A stretch of 64,000 bases of DNA from Channa striata (Eukaryota; Chordata; Actinopteri; Anabantiformes; Channidae): contig CM065175.1 in the NCBI GenBank assembly GCA_033026295.1, positions 14,397,837 to 14,461,836 on the forward strand, read 5' to 3'. Under the pieces are notes generated by a model. That model saw only the letters and a program-made list of their open reading frames with translations. It made no database searches and was not told the origin of the DNA. Below are positions 13,201 through 26,320 of the stretch, piece by piece (position 1 is the first letter of the stretch; every line of letters starts with the position of its first letter). The position numbers and the translations under genes were made by a program.

Positions 13201-13714
13201 CAATAGCTATTAACAATTCCTTCCCTGAAATGTGAAAGAAAGGCTGTAGAGCTGTGAATACAATTTGAAATATAAAACCTGATGGCGTTATTGGTAGTTG
13301 TCTGCTCAGTAGGATGGGCATAACTTGTGTTTGCGTGTACTTGTGTGTGTGCCCGAACTGTCTGTTTGCTTCTGCTTATGTTTGTGCACTGCTTGACTTT
13401 GGCTGTGAATATCATCAGAATGGAAGTATGTGCTGGCTTACTGACTTTCTGGCAAGACCTAAATGTGAGAAAATAAAAAAGGAGGTCAGGAATAGAAGTT
13501 GGGGGATGAATGGACACTGAGAAGAAGGTTTAGATAAAGGCAGTGACAGCCAATTCTCCATGTGTGCGTCAACCAGCTGATGTTACAGGTGTTATGGTTT
13601 AATCCATCCACTTTCCGTAACGACCAGTTGCTAATATGTCACTTGCTCTGCTGTCTTCCTGCTCTGTGTATGTGTGTGTGTGTTTCTCTCCTCTATCGTC
13701 TCTGTTTCCTTCAG

Positions 13715-13816
13715 CCTGAGTAAATGTCAGAGCAAGCTGCTGCTCTTCCCAGACCACGCCGTGGGAGACAGACCAACCTCATCGCCGTGGCAACCCTCTG
13801 TTCTGGCTCAAAGAAA
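13715..13816 (+). other. Weak candidate exon, possibly non-coding
   Basis: Acceptor CTGTTTCCTTCAG at 13714 is strong, and CAAGG|GTGAAG at 13816 is a fair donor. One phase (2) is open for 34 codons; the peptide has no recognisable family. Could be part of a long non-coding RNA or a chance pair of sites. Confidence 0.18.
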
Positions 13817-16800
13817 GAGGCAAGGGTGAAGAAGAAAGGAACTTTTATGCCTCTGAACACCCACTAGTTTCCTCATCCCCCCCCCCCCTCATCCTTGTGT
13901 ATTGTAGCCCAGGCCTGGACCATGTGGCCAAGCTCCCAGGCTTTACTGTGACTACAGAAGAGGAAGACAGGAAGGCTGCATTTGCTAAGTAGGTAACAAG
14001 GGATTTCAAAATTTCGGTCAGAAAGTCAAGAATCTGTTAGAAATAATGGGCAAGATGTACCATGGACATTACTCTGTAATGTATACTTTAGAGATGAAAT
14101 GAATTTTAAAAATGCCTTTTCAATTCTGTACGGAACAAAACTCTTGACAAAGACATTTCTCATAAGAGGTTAAGAAAACTTCACTAGAATTACCAACAAG
14201 GCAAGGTAAAGGCACTATTAGATTTCCTGGAACGCTTTCTTGACTCAGAGCCATTGTATTTGGTTTCAGTTTATACCAGCAGGAGACTGCCTGATACCTT
14301 TCTTCTCTGGTAATGGCTTTCTTCTGCAAGCTGACTTGTCACCTCTAACAAGAAGTGTACCTTGAGGAATTTTAGTGGTCATAAGGAGTAGTCGTAGGAG
14401 ACTGGCCAAAGACTGTCACTCATATCCAGAATAAAGACTATTTTTTTGTGACAGCACAATCGGTTGTGGCACAAAGTTGAGCTGCTGAAATGACAGCATT
14501 TAGCTATTACCCTCCCTGAGGGAGAGGCAGGAGACTGTTGGAGAGACACAATTTGAGGGAGCTAGAGGGACAGAATTGTGGCAGTGGTGGTCAGAAGTGA
14601 AGAACCATCTGGTTGTAGGTGAGGGACCATATTTAACACTGGCGGAAGCCCAGTAGTGTGTCTCTGATGCGTCCAACTTTCTGTCTACAGATTTCCCACT
14701 GTAAATCTGTTCATTTTGCTCCAGATTTGTTTCTGTAAATGTGCATATTTATAATTTATCAACAAGAAAGCTCCCAGACAGACCATAATCTCTAACCTAA
14801 TTGTGTGCTGCATCACGTCTTTTCTAATAATGTAGATTTAATTGTGTGTGTGTGTGTCACTGTTTGAATGCATTCGACTTTCAGAGACACTCACCTTTGC
14901 CCCTTTGTAAAACCTATTTCATCTCACCCACACCAAATTCATTGCAGGTGGTTATATCACAGTTTAACTGTATCCATGGACTGCAAAGCCGGCAGTCCTT
15001 CCCCTTCAGCTTATCTCACTCACATTTTTGTCACTTTTTAACTGAAAATGCCAGTAATGATCTGCGATAACACAAAAGATCATGCATAACATTATGATCA
15101 CCAATACAATGGCTCTATCATGAATTCTACTTTTAAAGTGTTACAATTTCTCAATTTTTCGACAATGTGTTCATTTTATTGAGGTCAGTGCCTTATAAGA
15201 AGAGCATCCTAATGTTTTGGGCTCATTATTTAAAACGTATAAAGTGGCCAAAACAATAACCTAAAATCTGAGAAAATAGAAATTTGTTAAATTAGAATTT
15301 ATACAGAGCCACTGTACTGGATTGCATAAAACTGCAAAACAGGTCATGCCTGATCAGTGTAAGTGATTACTCATGAGAGCCAGTATGCTGCGTGTATGGA
15401 GGAAGAGATGGTGCAGGCTTGTGGTGGGAGCTGTGGCAACTGCGTCTGATGGCATTTCCATGCGAGGCCCTGTTTTTGTTGGTGCTGATCGTATTCTTTT
15501 CAACGTTTTTTTAAGTATCTATTTTTTAAGGTGTGTGTGCATGCATGTGTGTTTTGCACTGCGTGTGTCTGTGTGGACCGTGTGTATGCATAATAGTGTT
15601 TTCTGCTCAGCTGGCTGTGCCAGCGTCCGCCTGTGTTCACAGTGCACATGACCCCAGCTCTGCTGGGAGGCCTGTGTCTTTCATGTCCCCTGTTCAGTTC
15701 TCCCTTAAATCTGGGTCAAAGGATAAAAAGAATAACCCCTTTCCAGTGTGTGACACACACACACACACACCTGCACACATCAGCCACTCTTAAAAATGAC
15801 TTCCTGGAGATTTGAGTGGCAACAAGGTGGGATTGTGGAGGACATTGAAGCGACAACTTTTTAATTCACCTCATGTGGCAGTAGATTCTCTGTCCTAAAC
15901 CTCGATCACTGCCACTTCTATTAACAACTGTTATTCTCTGCACCAGTTACTTGTCCAGCCCTTTCCAATCTCCTTTCCTCTGTCTCCCTTAGTTTGTTTC
16001 AGTACATTTCACAGCTGACATCGCTTCGACTAGATGAGAATGCTGGATTTGCAAGTTGGCAGCAAGTCGATTAGGAATGCGTTGTGGCTCAGTGTCTCCT
16101 GGCATCTGCATGTCTGTCTCACTGTTTTCTTCAACACTCAAAGGAGGATGGAGCCATGCTCTGGCGTTTGCGCATGTTAGTGTCTGTGCAGGCATTCATG
16201 GGTATATGTGTGTGGCAGTTAGGGAAGGTAGTCCTTGCCAAAGAACAGAGTGAGCATCTTTGGTCCCCTGTGTTTCTGAGCAGTGGCTGTTATTGAGGTC
16301 TTTTCTTACACAAGTAAAAAAAAAAAGAAGAAGGAAAGTCTGAGGGGAGGCAGGGAATTGTTTCTGCACTGGGACACCCGCCTCTGTCATAACTTCAGCC
16401 CTGTGGGTCTCAGGCATGGAGCAGGGCAGTGTGTGTGGAGGATGTTAAGACCTACTGCCTGTCATAGATAAAGGCTGCAGACCTCCTACTAGCCTCCTAC
16501 TAGCAGCGGGACACAACCGTCTGGGAGGAGAACTTGCAGTGTATTACTGTTTATCCATGCAACCCAAGGCTGCGTAGCCTTGTATTCACATGTATTCACA
16601 GCATCCTTGGAAATCTTTGCTGGCCCAAAGAGGACCGTGTCAGGTTGATTGAGAAGTCTTCTTGGCACACCACACATCACAAAAACTTAAAATATGTTCA
16701 GCACAAAAACACTCTCCCTCACTTCTTTCTCTAACATGACCTTGTCTGTATCCTGTCCACACAGATTGGGACTTTGTTCTGGGCCCATTGCCTGTTAATG

Positions 16801-17727
16801 GAAAGGGGATGTAACTTGTGTCATTGTGTGAGCAGTAATCAATGCCTGACAGTGTATAATGGAGGAAAGGTAGTTTTCCCGGTCACTAGGCATGTTACGA
16901 TGGACAGAACCAACTGAAAGCCACTGTGTGCCTCTTTCACTGTACGATGTGTTAGCTCGCATCATTGTGAGCATCCAAATTAGACCACTGGGGTTTATCA
17001 AAATATTAAACACTGTGGTCCACATTTGTTCCAGCTGTGTGTGGCTCAGTGGCTTATGGTTTGTGTGGCGAGTAATGTTTTGGTCTGTGCATAAACATAT
17101 ACTTTGTACATATATAATGACCCAAAGACGTACATTTCCGACATCATTCATGTTAGTTGACAATATTATTATCAACTTCATATTTTTCAGTGGTTTGAGG
17201 TAGAAATCCTTACCCATTTGGTTTTTCCTCTCCAGTGACTCAGGTGCTGATCTCCTTCTATCTTTACCAGCGGAACCATGAGGAGTGAGACACAGAGCTA
17301 TCCTGGGAAATTACCCTGCCGACAGACGGCACATTGAGACTTCGTTAGCACAACCACCCAACCTAGTGACTCTCCAGCCTGATCGAACCGAGCAACTCTC
17401 CATGACAGAGTAAACAAAGCAGAATCACAGGGATGATGAAGAACTGAAGTTTTTATTTTTTCATCTGATTCAATCACTTCAAATGCCTCAATAGTTATTT
17501 GGCTTTACTTGTGTATTTGCACCTGTGAGTGTGTGCAAGTGTGTTATAACTGTGCATATGTATGTTTATGCTGTGTGTTTCTTTATAAAAGTATGTATAA
17601 AATTCACATATAGCGTATAATATACTTCTTGCTTGGGTGTTTGTATTTATGCATATATTTGTGTGTTTTTATGTGTGTGCGCACATTGCTGTGTTTGTGT
17701 GTTTTCTTTTGTGTGTGTGAGCTTCAG

Positions 17728-17768
17728 GCAATGGAGACTGTGTTGAGGAGAAAGAAGAAGCAGAAGAG
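17728..17768 (+). other. Weak candidate first coding exon
   Basis: After GAGCTTCAG at 17727 comes ATG at 17731 and a basic peptide METVLRRKKKQK before AG|GTGTAAGT. Joining phase 2 to an acceptor at 18050 (TGTGCCACAG) keeps the frame open to a stop at 18336. The downstream peptide begins EAETENRLVQEGL. No family recognised; may be chance. Confidence 0.17.
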
Positions 17769-20700
17769 GTGTAAGTTAGAGACTGCAAGTAAACAACCTG
17801 CAGTAGCTTCAGTAAGTGTCAGTCTTCCTGCCTCACTTCCTCTGCCTCCACCGCCTTCCTGCTTTACTTTTCACTCCTGCCCTTAAACCAACATAAATGG
17901 TGATTGTAATCACTCAGCAAACTTCTGGACTTTATGCCTCTGTTCAGCTTTTTGTGCCTAAATTGATAATTGACTTGACTATCGCCATGTAATCAATTAG
18001 GGTGTTCATCCCCGGCTCTGAATCAAACAATTAATTGTTATGTGCCACAGAGAGGCTGAGACGGAGAACAGACTGGTGCAGGAGGGACTGTTGGATTACC
18101 ACAGACAGGCTCTCAGACCTATTTGCATTGTGTCCGACTTTAAGTCCTTAATTGCTTTTCTGGTTCAGAAATTGCTTGGGTGCAAGCAGCACATAGGTTG
18201 GGCTTGGACCTTGGTGGAAAATCCTGCCGGTTTCAGTGAAGAGGGCAGGGATAGATATAGAGCACACACAGCGGGCCATCTCTCCACTTTGATCACAATC
18301 TTTCAGACAGATGCATGCAGGTTTCTCTTCCATTAAACATCCTTTGTTACTTTTTACCCAATGTCCGGAAAAAATCTTTGCCACCTGCAGTCAGCACTGC
18401 TTTGTCTGAGCACACAGAAAGCAAAGCATTTCAAGTCCAAACAACCCTGCAGTATTGATCCACCCCACACCTTATTCCATTTTTGTCCTCTAAAACATGC
18501 CTTTTCACTCGGTTGACTTCTATTCAAAGCTATCCAGTGAAACCTGTGTCAATGGGGAAGCTTGACTTCATTCCATAGCTCTGGAAGCCCCCTGGGGGCT
18601 AAGCATAGGCTGCTAGACCATGACAGGCAGGGGGCTAATAGGCCGGATAGGACTGGATAAAAGAAGAGGGGAGGGGGTTGTTGCAAAAAAAAAAAAAAGT
18701 TTTAAGACCAGGACACCACCATCTGCTTTTGTGGTGATGAGCATCAATGCCTGAAGGAACCCTGTTGGGTCCCTCTTTCATATGGCCGTCCTACATATGG
18801 GCTTCATATTTCACCAGGACAGACAGTCAGCAAGGCCCATTGGGCCGCAGTCGAGGCCGCTATTCCGTCTCCCCGCATGGTTTCTAGCCTTTGAAAAGAG
18901 CAGCGAGATTACTTTTATTTCTCCTGAGAAATGTGGCTAATAAATGACCAGGCTTGACCCAGAGGATTTGGGCCTGCACCCCCACTTCACTAGATGAAGG
19001 TATGGAACAAGAGGTGCTCTGTGGGCATGTTACTCTTAAGAAAGTGTTAGAGAAATGGGTCAGCGCATGGCTGCAACGACATGCTTCCAGGGTGATTAAT
19101 TATTGACGTGACTAATACTACATTTGCCTGGCTGCACCAGGGGCTTCACTCCGCACTGGTGGCACTATAACAATAATCAAGCCTATTGCATCTTTTATAT
19201 CTATACTCCCTTTTCACTTCTCCCTGTCTCCCAGACTTCCTGATAATTTCCACTCTTTTTGTTATTTTGCCCTGACAGATTTCTTTCGTCCTCCTCTGTC
19301 TTTCCCACTTGACGAACACAGACCTCATTATCTAATTATGCCTTTTCACTCATCTCGCTATGTCTGTCCCTTCTTCTGCCACTTCTTTCAGCCCCTTCTC
19401 TTGTTTCCTCTGTGTCAGTAGCATACCCTCTATCTGTAAAAGGGAGTGGATAAGAAGGGATAAGTGCACTCCTTGATCAGAAATGTGAAGGCCAGACATA
19501 TAATATAAGTGCTGATGGAAGCCAGTCAGTCTTGTCCAACTCTGCTCCTTCTTCGCCTTTTGCCAGACTTTGCCTGCCTCAAGGTAGCATATGGCGTTCT
19601 CCCAGACTGCTGGACTCGTTGGCCTCCTACACAACAGTGCGCATCCATCTCTTCTCACTCGCAGCTCCTTTATGGGCTCTCCAATAGTTATTTTCTCCCG
19701 TACCCCTCTCCCCTGACACTAGGCAGAGCCCCATCTCTCCACATTCTATTTCACACAGCCACACTTCAGTGACGTTCACCGCAGAGATGGCTCAGGTCTG
19801 GCAGTTGGTGAGAGGAGGGCGGTCGAGGCTGGAAGGCACAGTCATTAGTTAAATATTAGCCAGACTGTGCTCTATTCCCCCAACATGCAGGGGAGGGGTG
19901 CAAGAGTCATACCCTTCCAAAACAATGGGCCATAAGGGGATGGCTTTGTGCCTTTATGCCCAGATATATGTGCACGCACATGCACATACACACATACACA
20001 CAAACCTCCCATGCTTCCAAACTCACACAGATGGTGTTCTCTTATATATCTTGTACATGAAGCATAGTACATCATACCCCTTGAGAAATGTGTTAACCCT
20101 ACCAAGGTACAAGCAAAAGGTGGGGGGTTGCAAACAGCAACAGACAATGCCCACAATTACACAGCTGTACAAAGGAAAACATGAGCAGACATGGTGGATA
20201 TGTGTTGTGCCTGCAGATGTATAAATCCTGAGGTGAGGACAAAAAGTTAGTTCCCACAGTAGAGGTGAACTGATAGTTATACACAGTGAAAATTGTATAA
20301 GCACCGTATACTGCACATTTTATTATATCATGACCAGGGGAAAATGAAACCAAATGCAATAACAGTTATTTCCTACCCAGTAAAAGTCACAGTCAAGTAG
20401 CTGATGAATACATAGAGGTAGGGAGAGCTTGCTCGGGTATTTCTTACATGAAGCTGCAGCGTCTTTAGATTATAGGTGAACAGCTGCTTTATCCTTCGGA
20501 GTTGATGTTTCTGTGCAGGTGATAAGGAATGGCACCATCATGGCATTGATCGGTCTAAACAGAAAAAGTTGTACAGATAAAGGGGATTTTGTACGTAGCT
20601 TGTTTTGCCTCCGGATGAACACACATTGTTTTGCGGTTATAATGGAAACACTGTGGATGCCGTATCTGTCAGACTCTAAGGTGTTGCTAGGAGTGATGCT

Positions 20701-23700
20701 TTGTCCAATGGGTTTCACTCAGTGTATGTGAGTCTGCAGCGTGGAGTGGGAGCCACAAGACGCAAGCATGTGGTGCAATGGATTCATGCTGTTTGTGTGT
20801 TGAAGGGTGTGTGGAGTTCACGCTGTGAGACTCAGAGATCATCTCAGCTCTGCCCAGGAAGCCTCTGGTCAGACAACAGCTACCTCAGCACACTCCCGCT
20901 CTTCTCATTTATGCTCCCATCACTTCTTCCTCTGGTGCTCTCTTTGTCTACCCCGTCTATACAGTGTCTGCACAGAAAATTCAACATGCAAAAACAACAT
21001 GAAGCTAAACACCAGTTTTTTTAATTAAACAAAGATGCAGTTTTAAGCACATAACTTAAAAAGATAAAACAAAATCAAACACCTGTTTTCTCTGTGGAAA
21101 ATTTATTTTAGTTTCAATACCGTTCCAATAGAATTTGCATCTCAGCTGCCTTTTTATTTATGTCCATTGGTTTAACTTAAAGCAGAGAAGGTTGAAATTG
21201 GAAACAGATTCCTGACATAGTAGTCCAGAGTCAGTGCTTTCATTCCTGCTGCACCTCAAAAAATCACCTTGTGTCTTTCTATTTTCTTTTTGCAAAGAGA
21301 GAGTTGGTTGAGGTCGGGTATTTGTGCTGGTAACAAAACAGGCCACTTACATTTTCTGGAGTTCAGAACCAAACTGAGCAATAAATACACTTCTGAGGAC
21401 ACACATTCACCCACTTCCTCTTCCCCGGTGTTCACTGACTGGAACCTAACACTAAATCTACTACGCCGGTAGACTGACACATCACCGTGTAGGACCTACA
21501 AACCTTGACCTGTCCAAATACAGACAGATAAAGGAACAGAGATGGGGATCTGTCGGCTAAACTTTAACTTTTATTACCACACCCATATGTTTCCAGCTTT
21601 TCTCTTTATTGTTCCCTAGAATACCCAGCAGAGTGAACTGGGCAGGCACAGGTGTGAGCAATTAGTCGGACTGAGTAATGTACTCGCCTGCTCTCCGTTT
21701 TTTGCTCTCCTGAGTCCCAGACAAGGTCCATTGGGCAGGCAACAGTGCAATTTGGTAGCGTCAATTCATCCAGCAGCAGTCTCCCCAATGAACATTCATA
21801 CTACAATAAAACAGCACTATAAAATAGGGCTAATCCTCACTTTGCTACAGACGTTCTGCAGAGCATTCACTGACTGCACATTGTCAATTATATACTATGG
21901 GGTGGTAATATTCCTTGCAGGCATGGGTTTACAATAATTTTGCAGGAAAACCCTGCATTCCCACATTTTTCACATCAATATTTAGGTCAGTGGACCTAAT
22001 GATTATGTATGTTAATGTATTGAACATGTTTTTGGGGGGCGAATCTGCTTTACCGCAAGTCTGACATTTTAAGCGTTTAGTATTTGAGCCCGAGAGGCAG
22101 TGCTGATTAAAAAGCACCTCATTATCAGTAAGTGAGGTGATATCCCTTTTCCATATGGCCTATATTTGCCATGTACACATGTACGTATAATAGCATCTCT
22201 ATACACACATGTTCATAATCCTCTAATCAATTACACTTTGGATTGCAGTGGAAAGTCAGATGGTTCTGCTCAACACCCCTACAATTCATTTCCTTCTCTC
22301 TCTCACAGGCAAATGAAACTAAATCTTCAATCCTGCCACCAGCATCCCATGATACCCTGAATACTGTCTATATGCAGTATGTAGATTGTTCCCAAGCAAA
22401 ACGTAAAAATTTAAATGAAGAATAAGCAAAATATAATGAATATATAACACATGGAGTTGAGATTGTTTGAGCCTGAGTGTAAAAATGTAAGCGTGGTTCT
22501 TTAACTTGCTTGACTCGTGGCTTCAGCTGTTAAAACAGACCCTTACCACCTACCCTGCACATCCCCACTCACCTTGTTTGACTGTGAATGCATAGACATG
22601 TTCAGCCCATAATCTTCTATAGCGCTTGCAGTGTTTTTGCAGCCTGAATGGTCATTTAAATAATGTTGATTTTGTTTTCAGTGCATGTATGTATGTTGTG
22701 CTGGTGTGTGAATGAGTGATCGCTTATGTTTGTGGATGGGAGAGGAGAGAGAGAGAAAAGGTTACAGGGGTAGTGTAATGTTCATGGACACTTTTAATTT
22801 CTGTCGATTATAACAGTATGTGCAGCCAGGCTTATTTATTATTATATCATAAAGTCTGTTTATTTTAACAAGGCTTATAATGAATGGCACTATTAGAGTG
22901 CTGAATTCAGGAATGTGCACAGGCGGAACTCCACTGATTGCCCATTCAGGTTTTCCACCCTGTTTTCTTAAAGGGGGTGTGCAAGGGAGTGGTGGTGGTG
23001 GTGGTGGGGTCTCTGGGCTGATTCACATTATAATTAAAGTCCATGTGCTGGAAGTGAACCGTAGCATGTTCTTGCTTGTTATTCTTCATGCAAACTTCAT
23101 AGTTTTGTGATTAAACAGCAGCAACACAAAAAAAGCAAAGCAACAAAAACATTAATTAAAATCAGTGACACAGTTCATCTTTGTCCATTTGTGTCCTTGA
23201 CTGAATTTACAGTCTTTGTTTAGCATCTGTCAGGATGATCAAACTTAGAAAATCAGATGTTTTATGTCAATTATTATCTATGTTATAAATAACACTCGCA
23301 TCCCTTGAGGATATTCAGTATACCTTTAAAATCAGATTGGAACTGTATATTGTGTAGGATTGCAGACATTGTTCAGTGAAACTTTAATCAGCTTATTCTC
23401 CTTTGTCTTTGCTGGTTTTCTCACACTTTTGCAATTAAGCAAAAAATTCTTTTGAAGTTGATTGCCCCCTTTCCTCTCATTGCTTTTGTCTGTAGTTATT
23501 CAAATGAGAGCGTAGCGACCTGGCATACCACCCTGCACTGTGCCTGCTGAGTTTGTACCACTGCTATAGAGCATAAACAAAGACTGTTTAATTAGGTGCC
23601 TTGCACTTTATTAGTCCTTAACTCATACTTAACACACATGTATACACACATACACACACACCACCATTCCTATTGAATACACACACTTGCCTGCGTTATA

Positions 23701-26286
23701 GTCTTAACTTATTGAATAATGAGGCTCTTGCTTAGCCTGAACAAAGAATCATTAAAGTGCAATGAGGACCAATGTGCATGTGGATGTGTGTTGTTCTGTT
23801 TGTATGTATATGTGTGTCTTTTTGGATGCTGACAAGGGGAAAGAGCTTGTTAAGAAAAATGTTTTCTTGGCCAGAAAACAACAGCTTTTTGCTAACTGGC
23901 CTTTTTGCCGGATAACAAAGAGGAGAGGAAATGTGCAACATTTAAAATCCTAAACTGGTGAAACCACCTCCATCTTTTAACATATGCAGACACATGTGCT
24001 GGTGTCCTTTGTCTTAACTGCTTGGTTTTCAGTAACTTTGCTCCTTCCTTTGTCCCTTTGACAACTTTGGCCCAGTAGAATGGGTTGGTCACCATGGAGA
24101 CCCCACCCTCAAGTGGTGTGGGAGTGGTGTGGATCAGGGGAGGTCAAACTAAAGAGACTGTTTTGGCAAACGGAGCACGCTTCATTAGGCCTTTTGGCTT
24201 CGAGTTCATTAAAACTGCAGGAGAAGACATTCCAGGAGACTCTATTTACCAAGCAGTCTTGTGATATGCTGTCAGGCCAACAGATTTCAAGCATCTTGTG
24301 TTAAACAGTTGGGCCCCCCCCTTTCCTAACCTCAGCACCACCTTTTCCCCCACACACACACACTCAATCACATCCACACAAATGCACACTTTCACTAGTT
24401 CTTATGTCTTCTGAAGCACTCCTGCATCCTGCCTCACACAATAGCCTCCATCTGTTAGCCTGTTCAACTTTCCCTGGTGGTCCTTTGGGGGTTGTGGGGG
24501 AACCACAGTCACCCCTGCCATCGCTCCTGTGAGACCTCGAGATCAAAATAGATACTCAGAAGGAGGCCAAGATGGGAGTGGTGGACTGTCTGGGGAATAA
24601 AGCTGAAAAATGGAAAATAAATACATTTTATGAGGGATGAAGTGTTTCGGAGGCAGTGGTGGTTAAGGGTTAGAAGGTGATTAGGACAGAGATCCAGAAT
24701 GGGAGGAAGTAGTGTGGGTGGGAATAAACTAATAGAAGGGACAGAGGCCAAATGAAATAAAGGTGCATGTAACTAACAGTCCATATGTTTAATGTGATTG
24801 TCCATGTGGAGCCCAAGCAAGAGAATGTGGATAAAATGACTGTAAGAATCAGACTGAGCCCCATGATATAAGTGCAAAAACACTTGAGTTATATCAAATG
24901 CTATCCAGAGAAGCTGTCAGATCAGTGCTTTTAGCCGTGCACTGTATAAGCAGGTATAAATGGATTATACTTGTGTTTTGGCTGGCAAGCCTTATCATGT
25001 AGGCTCTATGGTTGGTCAGTTCAAACTGGGCAGATTACAGTTCTCAGAGAAGAGGTTTAGCCTCGTTTGGAGCTCTGATATGTTAATTAAAGTGGATTTT
25101 CTGAAAATGGGACGAGCAGGAGGCAAACTCCACCTCGGCAAAGCCGTAAGTCCATCTGTTGGCAGAGGTGTATTTGATCCTGATTGAGTTTTTTAATGTC
25201 TATGTGCATTTGTACTTCTATCCCTGTGAGAACACGTTACAGCCTTTCAGAACCAGGAAGTATTTGTGAGGCAGGGTCACGTTGGCCTTTCATCAGTTTA
25301 GCAAGAGGCTTTCTTAAAAATGGATTGGTGTACACAAAATTCCTCCGTCAGTTTGATAAAAGACGTGTCACAATTAAAGGAATTTGCTGTAAGAGAAAAG
25401 AATGTAAATTCAATTCATTTGGCTAGTCTATGGAAGACTAGATTTGACTTCCTCGATTATAATCACGGGCCTCTGGTCCTCAATGAAATGGCTCGTGTAT
25501 ATGTCCATCTACAGTAGAATATTGTTGTTGCAGCCTATTTCTGCCAGCACAACTAAAATAATCTTAAGGTAGGTCCCTCTATCTCTTAGATATTTCTCAG
25601 TATGTGGCTTACTGAGTTTGTTAAATGCTGTATTAAATCTTACTAATGTGAATTTAAAATAGGCATTCTGGAGTAAGCCAGAACATATCCATTTTTTACT
25701 TGCTGCTAAATTTGTAGGCTAAGAAAAGGTTTTCAACTAGAGACGGGAGACAGAAGGTAGAACCAGATCTCATTCTATTCTTCTGAGGTAAAAGTTGCAA
25801 AAACTTCCCGACTCTGACGGAGAGGTGAGGAAGAACATTACAGCTGACCTCAGTGGAAGGTTGGTAGAAGAATGGATATATTCAGGACTCTTTTGTAGAA
25901 GGAATAAATGTGCTGTACATTAGTATATACTGTACCGTGCATGTGCAGTGTGTGTGGGTGTATTTTTGGAAAGCAAAACATTAATAGTAGAACACAAGGG
26001 TTTTGTTATTAAAGTGCCCTTTTATTGCTTAATAGCTTTTGTTAAAGGCTTGCTTTAGATCCATTCATTTTTCTTTCTTTCTATTCCTTGTTTTTAGCTC
26101 GCCCAGATTTAGCTCAGTTTCATCCTCTAATCCTTCTGTTTTGTTAGTGACACTGGGAGAACAGCCTGGGCTGTGTGGCTCAGCCCCGCCTGTCAAAGCC
26201 TATAACATCTCTCACCAGGATCAGGTTATTGCCTGAGTTCTGTGTATCTTTATATTGAATTGCTTGTGATAGGATGGTCTGGTGTT

Positions 26287-26320
26287 GTGCGTGTGTGTGT
26301 GTGTGTCTGTGTGTGCACGT
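26287..26320. repeat. (TG)n microsatellite
   Basis: About nine TG units followed by CTGTGTGTGCACGTG. Confidence 0.88.

Larger units (their letters stand above)
5686..13714. other. Intergenic or non-coding; simple repeats only
   Basis: I checked the open frames here and none has recognisable domains or convincing flanking splice sites. Holds the C run at 6964, the TG repeat at 7663, the AAAG repeat at 10031 and a possible MITE fragment at 10070. A relatively CpG-containing stretch lies at 11500-11640. Confidence 0.5.
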
